Source: Pristionchus mayeri
Lineage: Eukaryota; Nematoda; Chromadorea; Rhabditida; Neodiplogasteridae
DNA length: 64,000 nucleotides
NCBI GenBank assembly: GCA_036245805.1
Contig: BTRK01000003.1
Location: 8,432,001 to 8,496,000 of the forward strand
Direction of reading: 5' to 3'
Positions 11,860 through 23,531 of the stretch are shown in pieces (position 1 is the first letter of the stretch; each line of letters starts with the position of its first letter). The notes under the pieces are model-generated. The model saw nothing but the letters and a program-made list of their open reading frames with translations, did no database searches and was not told where the DNA came from. The translations under genes were made by a program, and so were the position numbers.

Positions 11860-14800
11860 GGTTTCAGCACATCATCCATGTGCCGATAATTTCCTGGGGT
11901 GTATCTCTCGAATGCTCCAAACCGTAAGTCTTTATCTCAATTTTGAAAGACGTTATGATCATTTGAATGCATTTCTGCAGAAATGCACGTCTCGGAAAAT
12001 CGATATACCAACTCTCATCGGGAAGCACCAAACATGCTGGATAGTGGCTTCGCATCATCGGGGGAGGTACTCTCTCCAAAATGAATTTGGTTTCATAACG
12101 CAGTTCGGCTGAGGTTTAAAAAATCAAATCGAAAGATCTCCGGGAAAATAAAATGTGTAACCCGCGATATATTGGTTTCAGCACATCATCCAAGTGCCGA
12201 TAATTTCCTGGGGTGTATCTCTCGAATGCTCCAAACCGTAAGTCTTTATCTCAATTTTGAAAGACGTTATGATCATTTGAATGCATTTCTGCAGAAATGC
12301 ACGTCTCGGAAAATCGATATACCAACTCTCATCGGGAAGCACCAAACATGCTGGATAGTGGCTTCGCATCATCGGGGGAGGTACTCTCTCCAAAATGAAT
12401 TTGGTTTCATAACGCAGTTCGGCTGAGGTTTAAAAAATCAAATCGAAAGATCTCCGGGAAAATAAAATGTGTAACCCGCGATATATTGGTTTCAGCACAT
12501 CATCCATGTGCCGATAATTTCCTGGGGTGTATCTCTCGAATGCTCCAAACAGTAAGTCTTTATCTCAATTTTGAAAGACGTTATGATCATTTGAATGCAT
12601 TTCTGCAGAAATGCACGTCTCGGAAAATCGATATACCAACTCTCATCGGGAAGCACCAAACATGCTGGATAGTGGCTTCGCATCATCGGGGGAGGTACTC
12701 TCTCCAAAATGAATTTGGTTTCATAACGCAGTTCGGCTGAGGTTTAAAAAATCAAATCGAAAGATCTCCGGGAAAATAAAATGTGTAACCCGCGATATAT
12801 TGGTTTCAGCACATCATCCATGTGCCGATAATTTCCTGGGGTGTATCTCTCGAATGCTCCAAACCGTAAGTCTTTATCTCAATTTTGAAAGACGTTATGA
12901 TCATTTGAATGCATTTCTGCAGAAATGCACGTCTCGGAAAATCGATATACCAACTCTCATCGGGAAGCACCAAACATGCTGGATAGTGGCTTCGCATCAT
13001 CGGGGGAGGTACTCTCTCCAAAATGAATTTGGTTTCATAACGCAGTTCGGCTGAGGTTTAAAAAATCAAATCGAAAGATCTCCGGGAAAATAAAATGTGT
13101 AACCCGCGATATATTGGTTTCAGCACATCATCCAAGTGCCGATAATTTCCTGGGGTGTATCTCTCGAATGCTCCAAACCGTAAGTCTTTATCTCAATTTT
13201 GAAAGACGTTATGATCATTTGAATGCATTTCTGCAGAAATGCACGTCTCGGAAAATCGATATACCAACTCTCATCGGGAAGCACCAAACATGCTGGATAG
13301 TGGCTTCGCATCATCGGGGGAGGTACTCTCTCCAAAATGAATTTGGTTTCATAACGCAGTTCGGCTGAGGTTTAAAAAATCAAATCGAAAGATCTCCGGG
13401 AAAATAAAATGTGTAACCCGCGATATATTGGTTTCAGCACATCATCCATGTGCCGATAATTTCCTGGGGTGTATCTCTCGAATGCTCCAAACCGTAAGTC
13501 TTTATCTCAATTTTGAAAGACGTTATGATCATTTGAATGCATTTCTGCAGAAATGCACGTCTCGGAAAATCGATATACCAACTCTCATCGGGAAGCACCA
13601 AACATGCTGGATAGTGGCTTCGCATCATCGGGGGAGGTACTCTCTCCAAAATGAATTTGGTTTCATAACGCAGTTCGGCTGAGGTTTAAAAAATCAAATC
13701 GAAAGATCTCCGGGAAAATAAAATGTGTAACCCGCGATATATTGGTTTCAGCACATCATCCATGTGCCGATAATTTCCTGGGGTGTATCTCTCGAATGCT
13801 CCAAACCGTAAGTCTTTATCTCAATTTTGAAAGACGTTATGATCATTTGAATGCATTTCTGCAGAAATGCACGTCTCGGAAAATCGATATACCAACTCTC
13901 ATCGGGAAGCACCAAACATGCTGGATAGTGGCTTCGCATCATCGGGGGAGGTACTCTCTCCAAAATGAATTTGGTTTCATAACGCAGTTCGGCTGAGGTT
14001 TAAAAAATCAAATCGAAAGATCTCCGGGAAAATAAAATGTGTAACCCGCGATATATTGGTTTCAGCACATCATCCAAGTGCCGATAATTTCCTGGGGTGT
14101 ATCTCTCGAATGCTCCAAACCGTAAGTCTTTATCTCAATTTTGAAAGACGTTATGATCATTTGAATGCATTTCTGCAGAAATGCACGTCTCGGAAAATCG
14201 ATATACCAACTCTCATCGGGAAGCACCAAACATGCTGGATAGTGGCTTCGCATCATCGGGGGAGGTACTCTCTCCAAAATGAATTTGGTTTCATAACGCA
14301 GTTCGGCTGAGGTTTAAAAAATCAAATCGAAAGATCTCCGGGAAAATAAAATGTGTAACCCGCGATATATTGGTTTCAGCACATCATCCATGTGCCGATA
14401 ATTTCCTGGGGTGTGCCTCTCGAATGCTCCAAACCGTAAGTCTTTATCTCAATTTTGAAAGACGTTATGATCATTTGAATGCATTTCTGCAGAAATGCAC
14501 GTCTCGGAAAATCGATATACCAACTCTCATCGGGAAGCACCAAACATGCTGGATAGTGGCTTCGCATCATCGGGGGAGGTACTCTCTCCAAAATGAATTT
14601 GGTTTCATAACGCAGTTCGGCTGAGGTTTAAAAAATCAAATCGAAAGATCTCCGGGAAAATAAAATGTGTAACCCGCGATATATTGGTTTCAGCACATCA
14701 TCCATGTGCCGATAATTTCCTGGGGTGTGCCTCTCGAATGCTCCAAACCGTAAGTCTTTATCTCAATTTTGAAAGACGTTATGATCATTTGAATGCATTT

Positions 14801-17800
14801 CTGCAGAAATGCACGTCTCGGAAAATCGATATACCAACTCTCATCGGGAAGCACCAAACATGCTGGATAGTGGCTTCGCATCATCGGGGGAGGTACTCTC
14901 TCCAAAATGAATTTGGTTTCATAACGCAGTTCGGCTGAGGTTTAAAAAATCAAATCGAAAGATCTCCGGGAAAATAAAATGTGTAACCCGCGATATATTG
15001 GTTTCAGCACATCATCCATGTGCCGATAATTTCCTGGGGTGTGCCTCTCGAATGCTCCAAACCGTAAGTCTTTATCTCAATTTTGAAAGACGTTATGATC
15101 ATTTGAATGCATTTCTGCAGAAATGCACGTCTCGGAAAATCGATATACCAACTCTCATCGGGAAGCACCAAACATGCTGGATAGTGGCTTCGCATCATCG
15201 GGGGAGGTACTCTCTCCAAAATGAATTTGGTTTCATAACGCAGTTCGGCTGAGGTTTAAAAAATCAAATCGAAAGATCTCCGGGAAAATAAAATGTGTAA
15301 CCCGCGATATATTGGTTTCAGCACATCATCCATGTGCCGATAATTTCCTGGGGTGTATCTCTCGAATGCTCCAAACCGTAAGTCTTTATCTCAATTTTGA
15401 AAGACGTTATGATCATTTGAATGCATTTCTGCAGAAATGCACGTCTCGGAAAATCGATATACCAACTCTCATCGGGAAGCACCAAACATGCTGGATAGTG
15501 GCTTCGCATCATCGGGGGAGGTACTCTCTCCAAAATGAATTTGGTTTCATAACGCAGTTCGGCTGAGGTTTAAAAAATCAAATCGAAAGATCTCCGGGAA
15601 AATAAAATGTGTAACCCGCGATATATTGGTTTCAGCACATCATCCAAGTGCCGATAATTTCCTGGGGTGTATCTCTCGAATGCTCCAAACCGTAAGTCTT
15701 TATCTCAATTTTGAAAGACGTTATGATCATTTGAATGCATTTCTGCAGAAATGCACGTCTCGGAAAATCGATATACCAACTCTCATCGGGAAGCACCAAA
15801 CATGCTGGATAGTGGCTTCGCATCATCGGGGGAGGTACTCTCTCCAAAATGAATTTGGTTTCATAACGCAGTTCGGCTGAGGTTTAAAAAATCAAATCGA
15901 AAGATCTCCGGGAAAATAAAATGTGTAACCCGCGATATATTGGTTTCAGCACATCATCCATGTGCCGATAATTTCCTGGGGTGTGCCTCTCGAATGCTCC
16001 AAACCGTAAGTCTTTATCTCAATTTTGAAAGACGTTATGATCATTTGAATGCATTTCTGCAGAAATGCACGTCTCGGAAAATCGATATACCAACTCTCAT
16101 CGGGAAGCACCAAACATGCTGGATAGTGGCTTCGCATCATCGGGGGAGGTACTCTCTCCAAAATGAATTTGGTTTCATAACGCAGTTCGGCTGAGGTTTA
16201 AAAAATCAAATCGAAAGATCTCCGGGAAAATAAAATGTGTAACCCGCGATATATTGGTTTCAGCACATCATCCATGTGCCGATAATTTCCTGGGGTGTGC
16301 CTCTCGAATGCTCCAAACCGTAAGTCTTTATCTCAATTTTGAAAGACGTTATGATCATTTGAATGCATTTCTGCAGAAATGCACGTCTCGGAAAATCGAT
16401 ATACCAACTCTCATCGGGAAGCACCAAACATGCTGGATAGTGGCTTCGCATCATCGGGGGAGGTACTCTCTCCAAAATGAATTTGGTTTCATAACGCAGT
16501 TCGGCTGAGGTTTAAAAAATCAAATCGAAAGATCTCCGGGAAAATAAAATGTGTAACCCGCGATATATTGGTTTCAGCACATCATCCATGTGCCGATAAT
16601 TTCCTGGGGTGTGCCTCTCGAATACTCCAAACCGTAAGTCTTTATCTCAATTTTGAAAGACGTTATGATCATTTGAATGCATTTCTGCAGAAATGCACGT
16701 CTCGGAAAATCGATATACCAACTCTCATCGGGAAGCACCAAACATGCTGGATAGTGGCTTCGCATCATCGGGGGAGGTACTCTCTCCAAAATGAATTTGG
16801 TTTCATAACGCAGTTCGGCTGAGGTTTGAAAAATCAAATCGAAAGATCTCCGGGAAAATAAAATGTGTAACCCGCGATATATTGGTTTCAGCACATCATC
16901 CATGTGCCGATAATTTCCTGGGGTGTATCTCTCGAATGCTCCAAACCGTAAGTCTTTATCTCAATTTTGAAAGACGTTATGATCATTTGAATGCATTTCT
17001 GCAGAAATGCACGTCTCGGAAAATCGATATACCAACTCTCATCGGGAAGCACCAAACATGCTGGATAGTGGCTTCGCATCATCGGGGGAGGTACTCTCTC
17101 CAAAATGAATTTGGTTTCATAACGCAGTTCGGCTGAGGTTTAAAAAATCAAATCGAAAGATCTCCGGGAAAATAAAATGTGTAACCCGCGATATATTGGT
17201 TTCAGCACATCATCCATGTGCCGATAATTTCCTGGGGTGTATCTCTCGAATGCTCCAAACCGTAAGTCTTTATCTCAATTTGAAAGACGTTATGATCATT
17301 TGAATGCATTTCTGCAGAAATGCACGTCTCGGAAAATCGATATACCAACTCTCATCGGGAAGCACCAAACATGCTGGATAGTGGCTTCGCATCATCGGGG
17401 GAGGTACTCTCTCCAAAATGAATTTGGTTTCATAACGCAGTTCGGCTGAGGTTTAAAAAATCAAATCGAAAGATCTCCGGGAAAATAAAATGTGTAACCC
17501 GCGATATATTGGTTTCAGCACATCATCCATGTGCCGATAATTTCCTGGGGTGTACCTCTCGAATGCTCCAAACCGTAAGTCTTTATCTCAATTTTGAAAG
17601 ACGTTATGATCATTTGAATGCATTTCTGCAGAAATGCACGTCTCGGAAAATCGATATACCAACTCTCATCGGGAAGCACCAAACATGCTGGATAGTGGCT
17701 TCGCATCATCGGGGGAGGTACTCTCTCCAAAATGAATTTGGTTTCATAACACAGTTCGGCTAAGGTTTAAAAAATCAAATCGAAAGATCTCCGGGAAAAT

Positions 17801-19080
17801 AAAATGTGTAACCCGCGATATATTGGTTTCAGCACATCATCCATGTGCCGATAATTTCCTGGGGTGTATCTCTCGAATGCTCCAAACCGTAAGTCTTTAT
17901 CTCAATTTTGAAAGACGTTATGATCATTTGAATGCATTTCTGCAGAAATGCACGTCTCGGAAAATCGATATACCAACTCTGATCGGGAAGCACCAAACAT
18001 GCTGGATAGTGGATTCGCATCATCGGGGGAGGTACTCTCTCCAAAATGAATTTGGTTTCATAACGCAGTTCGGCTGAGGTTTAAAAAATCAAATCGAAAG
18101 ATCTCCGGGAAAATAAAATGTGTAACCCGCGATATATTGGTTTCAGCACATCATCCATGTGCCGATAATTTCCTGGGGTGTATCTCTCGAATGCTCCAAA
18201 CCGTAAGTCTTTATCTCAATTTTGAAAGACGTTATGATCATTTGAATGCATTTCTGCAGAAATGCACGTCTCGGAAAATCGATATACCAACTCTCATCGG
18301 GAAGCACCAAACATGCTGGATAGTGGCTTCGCATCATCGGGGGAGGTACTCTCTCCAAAATGAATTTGGTTTCATAACGCAGTTCGGCTGAGGTTTAAAA
18401 AATCAAATCGAAAGATCTCCGGGAAAATAAAATGTGTAACCCGCGATATATTGGTTTCAGCACATCATCCATGTGCCGATAATTTCCTGGGGTGTATCTC
18501 TCGAATGCTCCAAACCGTAAGTCTTTATCTCAATTTTGAAAGACGTTATGATCATTTGAATGCATTTCTGCAGAAATGCACGTCTCGGAAAATCGATATA
18601 CCAACTCTCATCGGGAAGCACCAAACATGCTGGATAGTGGCTTCGCATCATCGGGGGAGGTACTCTCTCCAAAATGAATTTGGTTTCATAACGCAGTTCG
18701 GCTGAGGTTTAAAAAATCAAATCGAAAGATCTCCGGGAAAATAAAATGTGTAACCCGCGATATATTGGTTTCAGCACATCATCCATGTGCCGATAATTTC
18801 CTGGGGTGTACCTCTCGAATGCTCCAAACCGTAAGTCTTTATCTCAATTTTGAAAGACGTTATGATCATTTGAATGCATTTCTGCAGAAATGCACGTCTC
18901 GGAAAATCGATATACCAACTCTCATCGGGAAGCACCAAACATGCTGGATAGTGGCTTCGCATCATCGGGGGAGGTACTCTCTCCAAAATGAATTTGGTTT
19001 CATAACGCAGTTCGGCTGAGGTTTAAAAAATCAAATCGAAAGATCTCCGGGAAAATAAAATGTGTAACCCGCGATATATT

Positions 19081-19540
19081 GGTTTCAGCACATCATCCAT
19101 GTGCCGATAATTTCCAGAAATGCACGTCTCGGAAAATCGATATACCAACTCTCATCGGGAAGCACCAAACATGCTGGATAGTGGCTTCGCATCATCGGGG
19201 GAGGTACTCTCTCCAAAATGAATTTGGTTTCATAACGCAGTTCGGCTGAGGTTTAAAAAATCAAATCGAAAGATCTCCGGGAAAATAAAATGTGTAACCC
19301 GCGATATATTGGTTTCAGCACATCATCCATGTGCCGATAATTTCCAGAAATGCACGTCTCGGAAAATCGATATACCAACTCTCATCGGGAAGCACCAAAC
19401 ATGCTGGATAGTGGCTTCGCATCATCGGGGGAGGTACTCTCTCCAAAATGAATTTGGTTTCATAACGCAGTTCGGCTGAGGTTTAAAAAATCAAATCGAA
19501 AGATCTCCGGGAAAATAAAATGTGTAACCCGCGATATATT
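19081..19540. repeat. two adjacent short 230-bp monomers
   Basis: Copies at 19081-19310 and 19311-19540 both carry the 84-bp deletion with the same junction as those near 11 kb, 8 kb away. They are tandem here but separated by a full monomer at 11 kb. Confidence 0.95.
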
Positions 19541-21219
19541 GGTTTCAGCACATCATCCATGTGCCGATAATTTCCTGGGGTGTATCTCTCGAATGCTCCA
19601 AACCGTAAGTCTTTATCTCAATTTTGAAAGACGTTATGATCATTTGAATGCATTTCTGCAGAAATGCACGTCTCGGAAAATCGATATACCAACTCTCATC
19701 GGGAAGCACCAAACATGCTGGATAGTGGCTTCGCATCATCGGGGGAGGTACTCTCTCCAAAATGAATTTGGTTTCATAACGCAGTTCGGCTGAGGTTTAA
19801 AAAATCAAATCGAAAGATCTCCGGGAAAATAAAATGTGTAACCCGCGATATATTGGTTTCAGCACATCATCCATGTGCCGATAATTTCCTGGGGTGTATC
19901 TCTCGAATGCTCCAAACCGTAAGTCTTTATCTCAATTTTGAAAGACGTTATGATCATTTGAATGCATTTCTGCAGAAATGCACGTCTCGGAAAATCGATA
20001 TACCAACTCTCATCGGGAAGCACCAAACATGCTGGATAGTGGCTTCGCATCATCGGGGGAGGTACTCTCTCCAAAATGAATTTGGTTTCATAACGCAGTT
20101 CGGCTGAGGTTTAAAAAATCAAATCGAAAGATCTCCGGGAAAATAAAATGTGTAACCCGCGATATATTGGTTTCAGCACATCATCCATGTGCCGATAATT
20201 TCCTGGGGTGTATCTCTCGAATGCTCCAAACCGTAAGTCTTTATCTCAATTTTGAAAGACGTTATGATCATTTGAATGCATTTCTGCAGAAATGCACGTC
20301 TCGGAAAATCGATATACCAACTCTCATCGGGAAGCACCAAACATGCTGGATAGTGGCTTCGCATCATCGGGGGAGGTACTCTCTCCAAAATGAATTTGGT
20401 TTCATAACGCAGTTCGGCTGAGGTTTAAAAAATCAAATCGAAAGATCTCCGGGAAAATAAAATGTGTAACCCGCGATATATTGGTTTCAGCACATCATCC
20501 ATGTGCCGATAATTTCCTGGGGTGTACCTCTCGAATGCTCCAAACCGTAAGTCTTTATCTCAATTTTGAAAGACGTTATGATCATTTGAATGCATTTCTG
20601 TAGAAATGCACGTCTCGGAAAATCGATATACCAACTCTCATCGGGAAGCACCAAACATGCTGGATAGTGGCTTCGCATCATCGGGGGAGGTACTCTCTCC
20701 AAAATGAATTTGGTTTCATAACGCAGTTCGGCTGAGGTTTAAAAAATCAAATCGAAAGATCTCCGGGAAAATAAAATGTGTAACCCGCGATATATTGGTT
20801 TCAGCACATCATATATGTGCCGATAATTTCCTGGGGTGTATCTCTCGAATGCTCCAAACCGTAAGTCTTTATCTCAATTTTGAAAGACGTTATGATCATT
20901 TGAATGCATTTCTGCAGAAATGCACGTCTCGGAAAATCGATATACCAACTCTCATCGGGAAGCACCAAACATGCTGGATAGTGGCTTCGCATCATCGGGG
21001 GAGGTACTCTCTCCAAAATGAATTTGGTTTCATAACGCAGTTCGGCTGAGGTTTAAAAAATCAAATCGAAAGATCTCCGGGAAAATAAAATGTGTAACCC
21101 GCGATATATTGGTTTCAGCACATCATCCATGTGTCGATAATTTCCTGGGGTGTATCTCTCGAATGCTCCAAACCGTAAGTCTCTATCTCAATTTTGAAAG
21201 ACGTTATGATCATTTGAAA

Positions 21220-21651
21220 TTTTGGTGCTAAACTTTTGTCCGCAACTGCTCGGTCGCACATTTGCTGCAGCGAAGCTGCAAAAACAGGATCTGAAATTCG
21301 GAACTTGGCTTCTAGAGTAGCTAGAGACCCGTTCAAAGCATCAAAATGATCGCCATCATGAGTACATATGATCCTGAGAATATGAATACGATAACTCATA
21401 ATTTGCCCTCAGGGCATGAAAAAATCACTTTTTTGCATGACCATTATTTGGACATCCATAACTTTACGGAAAAGTTTGTTAAAAATCTGATTTTTTATCT
21501 GGTAATGTTCAAAATGTATTGAAGAACTGAATTCCAACTTTTTAGAGCGTTTGGATATCTTTCCGGCCCGCGGCGTGCGTTTTGCGGAGGTATACTAGGG
21601 TCGGAAAACACCTTGTTTACCCCTATGGGCGAGAGAGTGCAGACGACGAGA
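21220..21651. mobile_element. half of a fold-back element (family A)
   Basis: This stretch matches one arm of the complete fold-back element at 52417-53756. Shared words include GACCCGTTCAA, CCCTCAGGGCATGAAAAAAT, the GAGTGCAGACGACGAGAGC core and AAACACCTTGTTTA. It begins right at the satellite end and breaks at GAGAGC, where a different palindrome starts. It is truncated and non-coding. Confidence 0.75.
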
Positions 21652-22266
21652 GCACTAAATCGGTTCCAAGTAGTGTAGGAACGTCCCTTGAAACGTGTCA
21701 AAGAAAGAGGGCACCTGTAAACATGATATTTCATGTGATGAATCCGTGGAAGACGCAAAACTGTAATTTCGGCCAAAATAGTCGTAGGGTTCCGTTTCAT
21801 GGCTAGAATTGTAGAGCAATATGAGCTGAACATTTCATATGTTGAAAGTTAGCTTCTATCTATTCACTGCAGCACGCTAGAGAGCGTGGAAGATGGTAGA
21901 AAACGACGGTGGATGCGCGCTTGAGAGCACTGAAAGGAGGGGAGGGAGAGAGAGGTCAGAGGTCGAGAGCGTCAGACGGTTAGAGCGCCCGCCCTAGGGC
22001 GGAGTCTATCTGATTTCTGGCTGTCTTCCATGCTCTCTAGCGCGCTGCAGTGAATAGATAGAAGCTAACTTTCAACATATGAAATGTTCAGCTCATATTG
22101 CTCTACAATTCTAGCCATGTAACGGAAACCTACAACTATTTTGGCCGAAATTACAGTTTTGCGTCTTTCCACGGATTCATCGCATGAAATATCATGTTTA
22201 CAGGTGCCCTCTTTCTTTGACACGTTTCAAGGGATGTTCCTACACTACTTGAAACCGATTTAGCGC
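21652..22266. mobile_element. 615-bp long-palindrome (fold-back) element
   Basis: The outer left sequence GCACTAAATCGGTTCCAAG is mirrored by CTTGAAACCGATTTAGCGC at the right. The arms pair over about 240 bp each (including GGCCAAAATAGTCGTAGG, AGCAATATGAGCTGAACA and CTTCTATCTATTCACTGCAG) around a GC-rich loop at about 21895-22010. Arms differ by scattered changes. No reading frame is convincing, so it is a non-autonomous fold-back or large MITE. Confidence 0.8.
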
Positions 22267-22504
22267 AATTGCACCCATCCCATAGGTTGTTGAAGGTAAA
22301 AATATTGATTTTCTAATTTGACGGCATACTGTAGTTTTTGGCCATTTACAGTGTTACGACAATTGGGGAAACAACTTGAAATGTTGTTTTGGATGATTAT
22401 GGATGTATTTGAGCCCGATAGCAGCCAATTACAATTTTGGAAGTTTCTCTGTCTGGAACCCATTTTGGGACCACCCTACTAAAGTGCGCCCCCTTTTTTT
22501 TCAT

Positions 22505-22730
22505 CTTCACTCTCCTCTCTTCCCTCACTCTCCTCTCTTCCCTCACTCTCCTCTCTTCCCTCACTCTCCTCTCTTCCCTCACTCTCCTCTCTTCCCTCAC
22601 TCTCCTCTCTTCCCTCACTCTCCTCTCTTCCCTCACTCTCCTCTCTTCTCTCACTCTCCTCTCTTCCCTCACTCTCCTCTCTTCCCTCACTCTCCTCTCT
22701 TCCCTCGTCCCTCACTCTCCTCTCTTCCCC
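22505..22730. repeat. 18-bp pyrimidine minisatellite
   Basis: The unit TCACTCTCCTCTCTTCCC repeats about twelve times with one or two base variants. It lies just 5' of the retrotransposon frames and may be part of its 5' UTR. Long frames through it on both strands are artefacts of the repeat. Confidence 0.95.
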
Positions 22731-22849
22731 CATAGGGTGACCTCTTCCTCTCTCTCTCGCGCGACCCAATCGATACTACGTGACTATTTAGCACTTGTTT
22801 CGTTTTTCTTCTAATTCTATTGTATATTTTCACTCCCTCTTATTAATTA

Positions 22850-23500
22850 ATGACTAAGCGTATGTTCCCCTCCCCTTCCTCTGCCCTGGACGAAATGATG
22901 CCGGTCTCTGGTCCCGATCCGGGTGAACTCCTTCGAGGTATTGGCAGATACCTCGATTCCCTCTCTCATGATGAGAAGGGAAGTTCCCTCGCTCTGCTGC
23001 TAGGTAATTGTGCCCAGCAGATGAAAGAGCTAATGGCTAGATCGACCACCTCGATCGATGATGCCATTGAGAGGGACAAGAGGATTCGCTCGGTGGTGGT
23101 TCAAGGGCTCCCTGAGTCTACTGCGACGAAGGCCAGTGAGAGATTGTCGGATGACACTGCCAGAGTCATCGACATGCTAGACCTCGATGAGCTGGAGCAT
23201 AGACCGGCTGCTGTTTTCCGAATGGGTGAGAGAAGGGATAACCGCCCCCGCCTTCTCAAAGTAATGTTCCATTCCCGCTCCGCCCAGATCTCCTTCCTGT
23301 CCCATTCCCGCACCGTTACGGCCAACTTCCCTAATGTGTATGTTCGCCCTCTATGACCAAGGCTGAGCGTGAAGCCGCCTACCAATTGCGAGTGAAGAAA
23401 CGGTCGATGATAGCAGACGGAAAGGACATGATGATCTACGCTGGCTCTCTCATCGAGAAGTCACAACTTGAAGCAATGAAGAAGTCACTCTGCCACCCTC
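22850..23500 (+). pseudogene. LINE ORF1-like protein, frameshifted
   Basis: The first frame runs from ATG 22850 (MTKRMFPSPSSALDEMM) to 23356. It contains a motif set typical of nematode LINE ORF1 proteins: RSVVVQGLPES, then a helix, RMGERRDNRPRLLKV and SAQISFLSHSR. This resembles an RRM-like nucleic-acid-binding domain. A one-base shift near 23350 moves the continuation (TKAEREAAYQLRVKKRSM, then GKDMMIYAGSLIEK) into another frame. The role in live elements is binding element RNA. This copy cannot make the complete protein. Confidence 0.75.
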
Positions 23501-23531
23501 GCTCCCAGAACTACGATAAGTCTCCCACTAT

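Larger units (their letters stand above)
6484..21218. repeat. 314-bp tandem satellite array, about 47 monomers
   Basis: Head-to-tail monomers repeat every 314 bp from 6484 to 21218 (for example GGTTTCAGCACATCATCC recurs at 314-bp steps). Copies differ by only a few substitutions. Each has an 18-bp perfect palindrome GCATTTCTGCAGAAATGC (one PstI site per monomer), an ATCGATATACC motif and a BglII site. The first copy starts at this palindrome and the last stops immediately before it. Four monomers are 230 bp through the same 84-bp deletion. Variant positions, such as CCATGTGCC versus CCAAGTGCC and GTATCTCTC versus GTGCCTCTC, are ordered into higher-order units. Short frames on both strands exist only because the unit lacks stops in those frames; I do not call them genes. 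A monomer of this size could be a centromeric, heterochromatic or dispersed arm satellite; the window cannot tell which. Confidence 0.98.

Noticed and set aside
6689..21049. Dozens of 71-147 residue open frames on both strands of the satellite
   Set aside because: They are periodic at exactly 314 bp on both strands, have no start context or selection pattern, and are explained by a stop-poor repeat unit.
6484..21218. Resemblance to a CRISPR array (regular repeats)
   Set aside because: The whole 314-bp unit is repeated with no unique spacers, and the genome is eukaryotic.
22397..22814. Long Ser/Leu/Pro and Arg/Glu-rich frames across the pyrimidine repeat
   Set aside because: They are direct translations of an 18-bp minisatellite in several frames and both strands.
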